Shown in pieces: positions 55,400 through 64,000 of a stretch of DNA of 64,000 nt; position 1 is the first letter of the stretch; the number at the start of each line of letters is the position of its first letter. Below the pieces are notes generated by a model. That model had not been told where the DNA came from and searched no databases. It worked only from the letters and a program-made list of their open reading frames with translations. The DNA lies in contig NC_014774.1 in assembly GCF_000183665.1 (NCBI RefSeq), forward strand, positions 806,001 through 870,000, written 5' to 3'. The DNA comes from Candidatus Liberibacter solanacearum CLso-ZC1. Its GTDB lineage: Bacteria; Pseudomonadota; Alphaproteobacteria; Rhizobiales; Rhizobiaceae. Made by a program: the position numbers and the translations under genes.

Positions 55400-56302
55400 C
55401 TATTTATCTGGATATACATAATCCTCAACGATTTCATAAGCATTCTTATCCGCAAAGAGAGCACATAAAGCCATATAATTTATTTTATGACTGACCCGAT
55501 GCGAACGATAGCAACCTATCAACCGATTTCCAGATAATGCTATATCACCAATTGCATCCAGTGTTTTATGACGAACAAACTCTTCCCCTGAATAACGCAA
55601 TCCTTCATCATTAATAATTTGGTCATCGGCAGAAATAACGATGCTATTTTCCAAAGAGGAACCTAATGCATAACCAGCTTGCCTATATTGATCAACATCT
55701 TGCAAAAAACCAAATGTACGAGCAGCACAAATCTCATCCCGAAAAACTTGTTTTGTTAAATTTCCTTCCCATTTCTGAAAACCTATGAGCTTACTCTTAA
55801 ATTGAATAGAAATTTCAAAACGAGCAGTATCACAAGGGATAAACTCTGCCCAAGAATCACCATTTTTAACTCGAACAGGCTTAAGAATACGCATAAAACG
55901 ACGCTTGGCTTGTAATGCTTTGATTCCAACACGCTCTATGCCTTCTACAAAAGCAAGGGCACTCCCGTCCATAATCGGAACTTCTGATTCATCCATTTCA
56001 ATGATAACATTATCAATGCCATAAGCATGTAATGCTGCCATTAAATGTTCCGTTGTATGAATCTTGTAAGAACTTGATCCTAAAATAGTGCTTAAATTCG
56101 TTCCAACAACATTACTCCACGATGCCAATACAGAATCACAGACTTTTCCTGATTGTACAAGCTTAAATAATATTCCCACCCCTTCTGTTGCAGGGTGTAA
56201 CTTTAAAGAAATACTTCTACCAAAATGGACTCCTATGCCCGTGATTGTTATGGAATCTGCAATCGTATGCTGTAATTCCAACAATTGATTATTTTGCAAC
56301 AT
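55400..56302 (-). CDS. lpxC: UDP-3-O-acyl-N-acetylglucosamine deacetylase LpxC
   Basis: 300 residues. LpxC makes the committed step of lipid A synthesis with a catalytic Zn. The Zn ligands are in TTEHLMAALHAYGID and in the later SGEEFVRHKTLDAIGDIAL, with DNVIIEMDESEVPIMDGSA and the ARTFGF segment between. The start HTIADSITITGIGVHFGRS is typical. The presence of lpxC shows lipopolysaccharide is kept by this reduced genome. It lies between ftsZ and bamD. Confidence 0.97.
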   Translation of the reverse strand: MLQNNQLLELQHTIADSITITGIGVHFGRSISLKLHPATEGVGILFKLVQSGKVCDSVLASWSNVVGTNLSTILGSSSYKIHTTEHLMAALHAYGIDNVIIEMDESEVPIMDGSALAFVEGIERVGIKALQAKRRFMRILKPVRVKNGDSWAEFIPCDTARFEISIQFKSKLIGFQKWEGNLTKQVFRDEICAARTFGFLQDVDQYRQAGYALGSSLENSIVISADDQIINDEGLRYSGEEFVRHKTLDAIGDIALSGNRLIGCYRSHRVSHKINYMALCALFADKNAYEIVEDYVYPDK

Positions 56303-56391
56303 CTACATCCTAAAAATTTAATTTTACATCCTTATATCTTCAAAACCCCTTATCAAAGAGTTATAATTAACCAGATATACTTAAACTCAAT

Positions 56392-57921
56392 TTAATGAGA
56401 CTGACGACGTAAAAAAGCAGGTATTTCTAATTGATCTTTTTCATGATTGAAAGGTGATTTTGATTGTACATGAACATTCTCTTCTGAATCTTGAGGAGAA
56501 GAAACAATCTTCTCTTTCAAGTTAGAAACCGTAGCCTTATCTTTTAAAGGCGCAGAATCCCTCTTCGTAGATATATCTTCACGCAAACCAAAAGAGTGCG
56601 CAATACGTTTTATTAATGCCATAACACCCCGCTCTTCTATAGGATAATTTTCCTCTATAGATATTTTAGGAACATGCCGATGTGGATTAGAAGATTCGGG
56701 GATAATATCTTCATTAATAAAAAAATCTTTCTCCCCCTCTTTTACAGAAACATCTGTTTTATCATGATTAATATTATCCATCATTTCTTTATTTTGGATT
56801 AGACTAGAATCCTTAACGACTTCATTATCATGCGCAACATGATGATCATTCGTCAATTTACGAGAGGCAATATTGAATAGTTTTGAGTTTTCAAAAGGTT
56901 CATTCTCTGAATCAAGAGAGTTTTTTTGATCATCATCATCTTTATCTCTATGAAAACGATTGTCTATTCCCGTCGCAACAACAGATACACGGATGACGCC
57001 TTCAAGAGCCTCATCAAATGTAGCACCAAGAATAATATTTGCTTCAGAATCGACCTCTTCTCGAATACGTGTCGCAGCTTCATCAACTTCAAATAATGTA
57101 AGATCACTCCCACCTGTAATTGAAATCAACAATCCTTGCGATCCCTTCATCGAGGCTTCATCAAGCAATGGATTAGCCACTGCTGCCTCAGCAGCCTGTA
57201 TACCACGTCCATGACCAGAAGCTTCTCCTGTTCCCATCATAGCGCGTCCCATATTGCGCATGACCGAACGAACGTCGGCAAAATCAAGATTAATCAAACC
57301 TTCTCTAATCATAAGATCCGTAATACAAGAAACACCCGAATAAAGAACTTGATCTGCCATAGAAAAAGCATCGACAAATGTTGTTTTATCAGTCGCAATT
57401 CGAAATAAATTTTGATTAGGAATAACAATCAACGTATCAACTGTTTCTTGCAATGCTTCTATCCCCGCTTCTGCTACACGCATACGCCGAGAACCTTCAA
57501 AGTGAAAAGGCTTCGTAACAACACCAACAGTTAAAACCCCTTTATTGCGTGCTATTTTGGCAATAATTGGTGCCGCTCCTGTACCTGTACCACCTCCCAT
57601 GCCAGCGGTGACAAAACACATATGCGTTTTTTCTAAAATATTGGTAATTTCATCAATACATTCTTCTGCAGCGGCGCGACCAACTTCAGGATGAGATCCT
57701 GCCCCTAAACCTGCCGTAATTCCAGTTCCAAGCTGAATGATCCGATCAGCTTTTGACATTGTCAAAGCCTGTGCATCAGTATTAGCCACAATAAAATTAA
57801 CTCCTTGGAGTCCTGATGAAACCATATTATTAACAGCGTTTCCGCCACCGCCGCCTACACCAAATACAGTTATCCGAGGTTTCAATTCAGTTATATCCAC
57901 ATTAGAGTGTTTTTCCACCAT
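56392..57921 (-). CDS. ftsZ: cell-division GTPase FtsZ
   Basis: 509 residues. The GTP-binding motifs are [13 protein letters not shown] (21-33) and the tubulin loop [10 protein letters not shown] (109-118). The T7 loop NLDFADVR follows. A long variable linker of about 170 residues, acidic and Asn/Lys-rich, is typical of Rhizobiales, and the conserved C-terminal tail is present as [11 protein letters not shown] for FtsA binding. It forms the Z-ring. It is 133 bases after ftsA. Confidence 0.98.
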   Translation of the reverse strand: MVEKHSNVDITELKPRITVFGVGGGGGNAVNNMVSSGLQGVNFIVANTDAQALTMSKADRIIQLGTGITAGLGAGSHPEVGRAAAEECIDEITNILEKTHMCFVTAGMGGGTGTGAAPIIAKIARNKGVLTVGVVTKPFHFEGSRRMRVAEAGIEALQETVDTLIVIPNQNLFRIATDKTTFVDAFSMADQVLYSGVSCITDLMIREGLINLDFADVRSVMRNMGRAMMGTGEASGHGRGIQAAEAAVANPLLDEASMKGSQGLLISITGGSDLTLFEVDEAATRIREEVDSEANIILGATFDEALEGVIRVSVVATGIDNRFHRDKDDDDQKNSLDSENEPFENSKLFNIASRKLTNDHHVAHDNEVVKDSSLIQNKEMMDNINHDKTDVSVKEGEKDFFINEDIIPESSNPHRHVPKISIEENYPIEERGVMALIKRIAHSFGLREDISTKRDSAPLKDKATVSNLKEKIVSSPQDSEENVHVQSKSPFNHEKDQLEIPAFLRRQSH

Positions 57922-58054
57922 CTATCCATTCCTTCCTATTGATATTCTATGTTTTGATATTTCAGTTTAGAAAGGATCAAATAATATTTTGATTTTATAT
58001 CCTTTAAAAATACAATGAAATATCCAAATTATGAACTCTTTCGAAACCATTTTC

Positions 58055-59353
58055 CTAATAAAGGAATCTTTTTTTATCCCACCTAAAAAAAGAATAATCT
58101 TCTCCTATATAATCAACTTCTTTTGCAACCAACTGTGGATATAACATTAATCCTATAGCCGTTGAAAAAGCGGCTCCCCTAGCTGAAAATGGCAATCCTG
58201 CAATGCCCATAGGCTTTCCTATTCGCACATTAGAACGCACCATTTGCCTAATCATCTCTTGTAAGCCAATTAATTGGCTAGCCCCCCCTGTCAAGACGAT
58301 ACGTTTGCCTGCCAAAGAACCAAAACCAGATTTGTGAATACGCCCGCTTATTAATTCAAAGATTTCTTCAATACGCGCCCGCACAATCCGAGAAATCATT
58401 GCTCTCGAAGCTTGAACGGGATTATTCTGATCATCATCAACAATAGCAGGAATAGATAAAATATCATGTTCATCTGCCAAACTAGGAATCACACTAGCAT
58501 GCATAACCTTAAGACGCTCAGCATTCTCCCGAGATATAGATAATCCTCGTGCTAAATCATTGGTAACGTGAGATCCTCCGATAGCAATCATATCAGTATA
58601 AACTAATTTTCCTTCGTTAAAAACTGCTATCTTCGTCGTTCCACCCCCCATATCAATAACGATACAACCTAAATCAAATTCATCATCTACAAGAACAGCC
58701 AAACCACTGGCATAAGGCGATGCAACCATCTTGGCAACGGAAAGATGAGATCGATTAATAGCCACCTCTAGGTTTCTAAGCGCAGACTTTTCTACCGATA
58801 CCATATGCATATCCACACCTACTTTTTCACCAAACATCGATATAGGAGATTTGATACCTGATTTTCCATCCAAAGAATAATCACTCACCATAGAATGTAG
58901 TAAGGTACGATTTTGCCCACATGAATAGCGTTTAGAATATTTTATAAGAGTATGAATGTCTGATTTTTTAACTTCTCTCCATCCTATTTTCATTTCAACA
59001 TAATGTCGGCTAGATTCCAAATGTCCAGAAGAAACATTAACCAAAAGACTATCAACTATGCATCCTGCCATCTGTTCTGCAGAGTCAACAACTTGACGTA
59101 CAACTCGTTCGACAGCATCAAGATCAACGATCGAACCCATTTTAACACCCTGTGATTGCTGACATCCAATGCCAATAATTTCAATTTGATGGGTTGTTCC
59201 TGGTAAAAGATCCGTTGCCTTTTTAGGGAAAAGCTTGCCTATCATACATACAGTTTTTGTAGAGCCAATATCTAATACTGAAATAATATATGTGCGATGA
59301 GATGATAGACCACTAATATATTGAGAATCGAAAGGAATTGTAAAAATACTCAT
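58055..59353 (-). CDS. ftsA: cell-division actin-like ATPase FtsA
   Basis: 432 residues. The actin-like motifs are ISVLDIGSTKTVCMIGKL (phosphate 1), CIVIDMGGGTTKIAVFNEG (phosphate 2) and GKRIVLTGGASQLIGLQEM (adenosine). FtsA ties FtsZ filaments to the membrane; the C-terminus ends RWDKKRFLY rather than a long amphipathic helix, but is positively charged. The ATG at 59353 overlaps the ftsQ stop as ATGA. Confidence 0.96.
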   Translation of the reverse strand: MSIFTIPFDSQYISGLSSHRTYIISVLDIGSTKTVCMIGKLFPKKATDLLPGTTHQIEIIGIGCQQSQGVKMGSIVDLDAVERVVRQVVDSAEQMAGCIVDSLLVNVSSGHLESSRHYVEMKIGWREVKKSDIHTLIKYSKRYSCGQNRTLLHSMVSDYSLDGKSGIKSPISMFGEKVGVDMHMVSVEKSALRNLEVAINRSHLSVAKMVASPYASGLAVLVDDEFDLGCIVIDMGGGTTKIAVFNEGKLVYTDMIAIGGSHVTNDLARGLSISRENAERLKVMHASVIPSLADEHDILSIPAIVDDDQNNPVQASRAMISRIVRARIEEIFELISGRIHKSGFGSLAGKRIVLTGGASQLIGLQEMIRQMVRSNVRIGKPMGIAGLPFSARGAAFSTAIGLMLYPQLVAKEVDYIGEDYSFFRWDKKRFLY

Positions 59354-60273
59354 TGTCCGCTCCTGCTCAATTCTTGATTACGTCTTTCAATAATTTCTTG
59401 ACGATCTATGAATGAACCTGTCGTCAAACGAATAGCCATACGATCAGGCAATCTCATATCAATGACGGAAATATCTCTATCCAGAATTTTATATTTATCC
59501 TGTAATTCAAGAAGATGAGACAACGCTATATTCAACCCTTCTTCTGGAAGTTTTATAGTTATACCATTGTGGAGATGCAAATTCCATCGCCTTTCTGAAA
59601 CCCAATTATATGCCTTAACAAACTGAGCAATACCTGAAAAAGCTAATAATTTTTCAAAGGACTTAATCTCTTTGTTGGCATTTTTTCCAATCAATATAGG
59701 CAAATGCATAAATTTTGTATTCTTTACCGCCACAATTACATTTCCATTTTTATCGATTAGAGAAAGATTGTTATTATCTTGCCATATTGCATAAGGATCA
59801 CGTTCTATCAGACGAATTTCAATTGTATCAGGATAAAGCCTATGAATCTCAGCATGGGCAATCCATGGCAAAGCCAATAAATTCTTTTGAATTTTTACCC
59901 CATCAAAGGAAAGCACTGATTCAGATTTATCGAGTTCTAAAAGACGAATAACATCTCCTTCCGACGTTTCAACATTACCAATAATTCTAATTTTATCGAT
60001 CGAAAAACCAAAGAAAGAATTGAACATATCAACGACTGAATGGGTATGCCCTCCAATGAATACGCCATATACCCCAACTGTCGCGAAGAAAAGAATAGTG
60101 ATCATCAACCCAAAATAAGGAGGAAATATCTTGCCCAAAAAGGAACAAAAAATCAGAAAATTTCTCATGCCTCCCCAATCCATTGAAATAAAACACAAAG
60201 ATAATGACACACCAACAGCAAAGCCAAATTTCCGATTAATGACTAAGAAATCTCTATGATTCAGCGCGAACAT
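59350..60273 (-). CDS. ftsQ: cell-division protein FtsQ
   Basis: 307 residues from the ATG at 60273, which has an AGAGGA site nine bases upstream. One membrane segment (GLMITILFFATVGVYGVFIG) is followed by the POTRA domain (DKIRIIGNVETSEGDVIRLL, HAEIHRLYPDTIEIRLIERD). The end WNLHLHNGITIKLPEE and MRLPDRMAIRL is the family C-terminal beta domain. FtsQ connects early and late divisome parts in the periplasm. It overlaps ddl by 13 bases and ftsA by 4. Confidence 0.95.
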   Translation of the reverse strand: MFALNHRDFLVINRKFGFAVGVSLSLCFISMDWGGMRNFLIFCSFLGKIFPPYFGLMITILFFATVGVYGVFIGGHTHSVVDMFNSFFGFSIDKIRIIGNVETSEGDVIRLLELDKSESVLSFDGVKIQKNLLALPWIAHAEIHRLYPDTIEIRLIERDPYAIWQDNNNLSLIDKNGNVIVAVKNTKFMHLPILIGKNANKEIKSFEKLLAFSGIAQFVKAYNWVSERRWNLHLHNGITIKLPEEGLNIALSHLLELQDKYKILDRDISVIDMRLPDRMAIRLTTGSFIDRQEIIERRNQELSRSGQ

Positions 60274-61196
60274 GAAGCATCCTCTAACATCCACAATAGA
60301 AGATCTCGAAAAGAATATCCCGCATACGCAGCCATTTCTGGAAAAATAGAAACATTTGTCATACCCGGTTGAGTATTAATTTCTAACCAAAAAATTTCTT
60401 TTGAAACAGGATCAAAGATAAAATCTGATCTACTAATTCCACGACAACCAATAGCTTGATGTGCCACAACAGAGATTCTTCGCACTTCCTGAAGGATACT
60501 CCATGGAATATTTGCTGGCAAAACATGTGAAGATACGGAAGATGAATACTTTGAATCATAAGTGTAGAAGTCTGATTTCTGTGAAACAATTTCAGTAACA
60601 GAAAGCGCTTGCTCTCCCATAATTCCACAGCTCAACTCAATACCATTAATATATTGTTCAACAAGCAACTGATCTCCATGAATCCATGATGAAGATTGTA
60701 ATACATCCAAAGGAACGGATTCACCTTCTGTTACCACTATAACTCCTAAAGAAGACCCTCCTTTCAAAGGCTTAATGATATAAGGTGGCGACATAACGTG
60801 CTGAGAATCCATCGTGATGCGATTAACAAGAACCGAAGGACAAACCGATACACCAGAACTACTGACAATTTTCTTAGCACGCATCTTATCCATAGATAAA
60901 GCAGACGCTAATATACCAGAATGCGTATAAGGAATTTCCAAAAACTCTAATATAGATTGGATCAACCCATCTTCTCCAAAACCTCCATGCAAAGCATTAA
61001 AAGCAATATCTGGTTTCAAATGTGACAGAATGAGACCTATCGAACGATCAACATCAATCGAGGTTACTTTAAAGCCCCAATCCTCCAAAGCGGCAGCACA
61101 AACTCTTCCTGAAAGAAGACTGACGTCTCTTTCTGAAGAAATGCCTCCCATCAGAACAACTACGTGTTTATTTTTTATTTCTTCTTTGTTTACCAT
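60261..61196 (-). CDS. ddl: D-alanine-D-alanine ligase
   Basis: 311 residues from the ATG at 61196; a TTG at 61226 would add ten codons. The enzyme makes the D-Ala-D-Ala end of peptidoglycan. The start KHVVVLMGGISSERDVSLLS, HGGFGEDGLIQSILE, the ATP-grasp PPYIIKPLKGGSSLGVIVV and the end WLEINTQPGMTNVSIFPEMA match the family. It is the first gene seen of the leftward fts cluster. murB and murC, which usually precede it, are not in the 0.8 kb upstream. Confidence 0.95.
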   Translation of the reverse strand: MVNKEEIKNKHVVVLMGGISSERDVSLLSGRVCAAALEDWGFKVTSIDVDRSIGLILSHLKPDIAFNALHGGFGEDGLIQSILEFLEIPYTHSGILASALSMDKMRAKKIVSSSGVSVCPSVLVNRITMDSQHVMSPPYIIKPLKGGSSLGVIVVTEGESVPLDVLQSSSWIHGDQLLVEQYINGIELSCGIMGEQALSVTEIVSQKSDFYTYDSKYSSSVSSHVLPANIPWSILQEVRRISVVAHQAIGCRGISRSDFIFDPVSKEIFWLEINTQPGMTNVSIFPEMAAYAGYSFRDLLLWMLEDASCSR

Positions 61197-61226
61197 AAGC
61201 CGAAAATTAAACCATCTTCCCAACAA

Positions 61227-62031
61227 CTAATGTAGTATTAAATACATCAAGGTTAATGAAGCGTTCATTTTTCTTAATTTTTCTTCAAAAAAACCATTTT
61301 TCATCTTTTAGTGTCACATCAATACATGCAAAACTAAAAAAATATCTTCTAAATCAGTGAGCGATTTTTTAATTCATACAATAAATCTTCATTAATACGA
61401 TAGATTTATCCTGCAATGGACTTTTATTACTATATCTCTAACCTTAGCCTCTGCCCCTCTCGTTCTAGTCTCTTTTTCAAAAGAAACGTCCTATCCTTTG
61501 TTTTCTTTGTCGTTAGACTTCATCTCTCTTTTATCCTCTCATGCTCAGCTAAAATGTCAGTAAGAGATTGACCAGAAGCAATCTCATCCAAAATTTTTTG
61601 AATATATTCGCACACGTCTGTCAGTTCTTTTGTTAATGAATTTGACTCTATTGGAAAGAACGAGAAGATAATCATGCGACAGGTACAATGAACGTATTGT
61701 ATCTTTCTTTCTTAATGCAAATTGATTCATTACCAAGCTATGTGATTTTGATTACTACAACAAATCACTCCGAATAATTGAATCGTGCATTTTAGTGTAG
61801 GTTTTAATTTCACCTTAATTGTCTCTCCGCTATAACTAAATAATTAGTCGATTTTATTGATCAATGGACTGAAAGACTAAACAAGAAAATTAGCACTAGT
61901 ATTATCAAAAATTTGGGTAAAATAAATTGCACAAAAGCAATAGAATTATATAAAAGTATAAAACGTGTACCAATATTTTATGCGAGATATCATTTGACTA
62001 CGCTATTAATAATAAATTACGTATAGGAAAC
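61227..62031. other. gap between ddl and the SLATT gene
   Basis: 805 bases. It contains the small leftward frame 61520-61675 and otherwise nothing supported. The usual mur genes are absent, so the island from here on has probably replaced or displaced the normal upstream neighbours. Confidence 0.5.
61520..61675 (-). CDS. 51-residue frame with phage HTH-like motif
   Basis: The translation ends with TDVCEYIQKILDEIASGQSL and TDILAEHERIKER. The pattern (I..I..G.SL..I) is seen in small phage DNA-binding proteins and terminase small subunits. The first ten residues look unlike protein of that type, so the real gene was probably longer. No good ribosome site. Confidence 0.3.
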   Translation of the reverse strand: MIIFSFFPIESNSLTKELTDVCEYIQKILDEIASGQSLTDILAEHERIKER

Positions 62032-63009
62032 ATGGTGATGGGAAACAGCGCTAATGACGACAGAAAAAAAAGTCCTCTCCCTAAACTGAATGCTTCAAAA
62101 GATACTGCGAAGAACAAGGGGGAAAGGGAAAAAATAAGTCAAAATAATAAAATGGTATTTCCTAAACGGTATCACGAGTATAAGAAAAAATCAGCTAAAG
62201 CTCGAAAGAAATTTAAAAGCATAGTACTGTGTGAGTGTTTATTGCTGGTAGCTATTCCTACTTTAGCCTATCTATCGTATTTTTGCCAATCTTTTTGGTC
62301 AAGACTTCTTCTCTTTGCATTGTCCTTGATAGGAGCACTAGCCTTGCCATACTTATTTAAAAAGAAAAACAAACTTGAGCATGAATGGTACGAAAATAAG
62401 ACTAAAGAAGAATCCGTTAAAGCTATTTCTTGGCTGTATTGCATGGGAGCACCTCCTTATAAAGATCTTGATAAGGCCAAAGATCATTTCATCCGCGAAC
62501 TGATCTTAATTTCTAAGGATCATGGCCTTATTGCGCTCGACGATGTGTATAAAATTAACAATGAGGGGGAACAAGAATTCTTCGACAATGCACAAAAGCT
62601 TAAAGATATGGGAATATACGATAGGCTTAAATTCTACATGGTGGAACGCGTTGACGATCAATGTTATTGGTACCTTAAAAAGTCATCCCAAAATAAGAAA
62701 AAAAGAATAATATTCGATATTCTTTTATTTATCTTGATGACTTCACTTCCTTTTGTAGCTCTGCTTTTTACACCATTAATTGGTATAGTGCTTGCTGTCG
62801 CTTTCTTCCTCGTAAAATGGAAAACAATTTTCAAATACAATGAGTTAGAAAAAGTATACTCAAGCACTGCTCAAGAAATAAACCTAATTAAACTAGACTA
62901 CTTATATCCCCTAGCAAGACAAAAGGAATTTATTTTTGAAGATTTTGTCAGAGACATAGAACCTGCTTTCTCAAGGGAATACACGAGTCCATACGCAAGA
63001 AGAATATGA
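62032..63009 (+). CDS. two-part SLATT-type (DUF4231-like) membrane protein
   Basis: 325 residues with AGGAAAC before the ATG. After a basic, disordered N-terminus there are two membrane hairpins: about 66-109 (LLLVAIPTLAYLSYF, LLLFALSLIGALALPYLF) and about 227-265 (IIFDILLFILMTSLPFVALL, IGIVLAVAFFLV). Between them lies WYENKTKEESVKAISWLYCM with GAPPY, and the end is FVRDIEPAFSREYTSPYARR. These two segments are the hallmarks of SLATT/DUF4231 domains, predicted pore-forming effectors of nucleotide-signal and SLOG/SMODS conflict systems. No sensor or nucleotide enzyme is seen next to it. Confidence 0.65.
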   Translation: MVMGNSANDDRKKSPLPKLNASKDTAKNKGEREKISQNNKMVFPKRYHEYKKKSAKARKKFKSIVLCECLLLVAIPTLAYLSYFCQSFWSRLLLFALSLIGALALPYLFKKKNKLEHEWYENKTKEESVKAISWLYCMGAPPYKDLDKAKDHFIRELILISKDHGLIALDDVYKINNEGEQEFFDNAQKLKDMGIYDRLKFYMVERVDDQCYWYLKKSSQNKKKRIIFDILLFILMTSLPFVALLFTPLIGIVLAVAFFLVKWKTIFKYNELEKVYSSTAQEINLIKLDYLYPLARQKEFIFEDFVRDIEPAFSREYTSPYARRI

Positions 63010-63041
63010 AAAACAAGAACAATTGAACTACTTTTGAAAAG

Positions 63042-63248
63042 TTGAAGTTGGCCTTTAACCTCACTCTCTTTTTCAGGGTTAAAAATATAGAAGAAAAGTT
63101 AAACTCAGCATGGAATAGCTTGTATCCGAATAATGACTACATTCTTTCAGATTGGATACCGAGATCGGAAATTTACGCAAATCAATGTTTTACTTCTCGG
63201 CATGAGTTGGATGATTTAAAGGGCAATATCTCTCTTTTGGCTCAATAA
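63042..63248 (+). other. gene fragment, family not recognised
   Basis: 68 codons from a TTG; the frame is open only a little further upstream. The text VKNIEEKLNSAWNSLYPNND, then YILSDWIPRSEIYANQCFTS and RHELDDLKGNISLLAQ reads as real protein. It begins 32 bases after the SLATT stop. It has no start signal, so it is likely the remnant of a gene between SLATT and the Panacea remnant. Confidence 0.4.
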
Positions 63249-63267
63249 ATATAATTTAAAAAATTAA

Positions 63268-63599
63268 GCAGTATCTACAATAGGACCAGTCATTCCAGAG
63301 CTATATGAGGAGTTCAAAAAAAACATGGATCATCACCTATTCCAGAAACGGAAAGCTTGTCCTCCGAAGAGTTTGGGGAAATTGACCAAAAGGATAGAAA
63401 TATATTAGACGATGTTTTTGAATTTTATGGGCAGTTTTCCACATGGAAATTACGAAATATGACCCATACAGAAGCGCCATGGAAAGACGCCTATGAATAA
63501 TCAGGTTACGGAACTCCTCTTGAGACAAAAGATATACGAAAATTCTTTTCCAAGAAATTAGTTGAAACAAATGGATACATCGATTATTATCGAAATTAA
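63268..63599 (+). pseudogene. decayed Panacea (DUF4065/SocA-like) antitoxin
   Basis: The first frame gives TIGPVIPELYEEFKKN, the conserved GPV.P.LY motif of Panacea proteins. A shift in an A-run near 63320 leads to the next frame: GSSPIPETESLSSEEFG, NILDDVFEFYGQFSTWKLRN, MTHTEAPWKDAYE, a TAA at 63498, then KDIRKFFSKKLVETNGYI to 63599. The THTEAPW motif is diagnostic. The N-terminal half of the domain is missing. Panacea proteins neutralise varied toxins and also occur as phage GepA-like proteins. Confidence 0.75.
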
Positions 63600-63693
63600 C
63601 GGGACACCATTAGCGATTGTGATTTGATAGAGAACACAACACTGAGACATTAAATCTAGTGCCGTTTATGATGATGGTTGTTATGTATAATAT

Positions 63694-64000
63694 TTAATTT
63701 TTAGATGATTGAGACCGCTCTATACTTTTAGGCACAATGATTTCATCACCGAAATAGATCCAATCCAACGATTTTTGTGTTGCGTATTTAATTTTAATGG
63801 CTGTTTCTATGCGTGGTTTTCTATGACCGTTTTCTATATTGTCTAAACCAGCGTATGACAATCCTATCAAATTTCCGAATTCTTTTAATGTCATGCCTTT
63901 ATCTTTACGAATAGACTTAATACGGTTGCCTATCTCTACAGAGTTAAATTCTCTCTTTTTTACAACATCCCTGTACAGTCTATCGACATGCTCCCCGTCA
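63694..64000 (-). CDS. XRE-family regulator, 5' end outside window
   Basis: The frame is open to the right edge (at least 102 codons), so the start is outside. The HTH reads IGNRIKSIRKDKGMTLKEFG, NLIGLSYAGLDNIENGHRKP and RIETAIKIKYATQKSLDWIY, with FGD after it, as in Cro/C1-type regulators. An ATG at 63894 would cut the first helix and is unlikely to be the start. The polar tail ends SQSSKN. It points toward the Panacea remnant and may once have controlled this island. Confidence 0.75.
   Translation of the reverse strand, partial: DGEHVDRLYRDVVKKREFNSVEIGNRIKSIRKDKGMTLKEFGNLIGLSYAGLDNIENGHRKPRIETAIKIKYATQKSLDWIYFGDEIIVPKSIERSQSSKN

Overview
The window is 64 kb of AT-rich chromosome from an alphaproteobacterium. 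The division order ddl-ftsQ-ftsA-ftsZ-lpxC-bamD-recN-ligA, the complete gatCAB set and the low GC with many decayed prophage pieces point to a reduced-genome Rhizobiales, most likely a 'Candidatus Liberibacter' species. This assignment is an inference from gene content and base composition; no rRNA lies in the window.

Layout. 1-8.2 kb: housekeeping genes (pyrC end, pyrE, a LysE-type exporter, gatCAB, ruvX, an outer-membrane barrel protein). 8.3-26.7 kb: one prophage of podovirus type. Its late genes run leftward: TerS, TerL, portal, scaffold-like, SU10-type major capsid, adaptor proteins, a large tail-hub-like protein, GNAT, two S74-terminated fibre/virion proteins and a holin-like protein. 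Its early genes run rightward: XRE repressor, DnaB helicase, DUF1376 protein and a conserved phage protein. 26.9-38.5 kb: host genes (a polytopic membrane protein, ppiD, rsmE, gshA, GNAT, pdxH, fabI, dusA). A degenerate second copy of the fabI 3' end carries a 21-bp minisatellite. 38.7-42.3 kb: a decayed island with a lysozyme remnant, a DUF4145 protein, small ORFs, a tandemly duplicated leader-plus-lipoprotein unit and a broken integrase. 42.6-47.4 kb: transport and repair (UlaA, photolyase, dicarboxylate/amino-acid symporter). 48.0-50.3 kb: a second phage-derived cluster of lipoproteins, lysozyme and holin, each present in intact, frameshifted or remnant form. 50.5-61.2 kb: the division/envelope cluster, all leftward. 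61.5-64 kb: an accessory island with a two-part SLATT-type membrane protein, a decayed Panacea-type antitoxin and an XRE regulator that runs off the window.

The main themes are an essential housekeeping backbone interrupted by mobile DNA in several stages of decay. Decay is visible base by base: an amber codon in a phage adaptor gene, a 23-bp duplication that shifts the lysozyme frame, one-base shifts in A-runs, and tandem duplications followed by divergence. The best candidates for new biology are the SLATT island at the right edge, the duplicated structured leader with lipoprotein near 41 kb, and the phage repressor region with repeated TTGTATAC sites.
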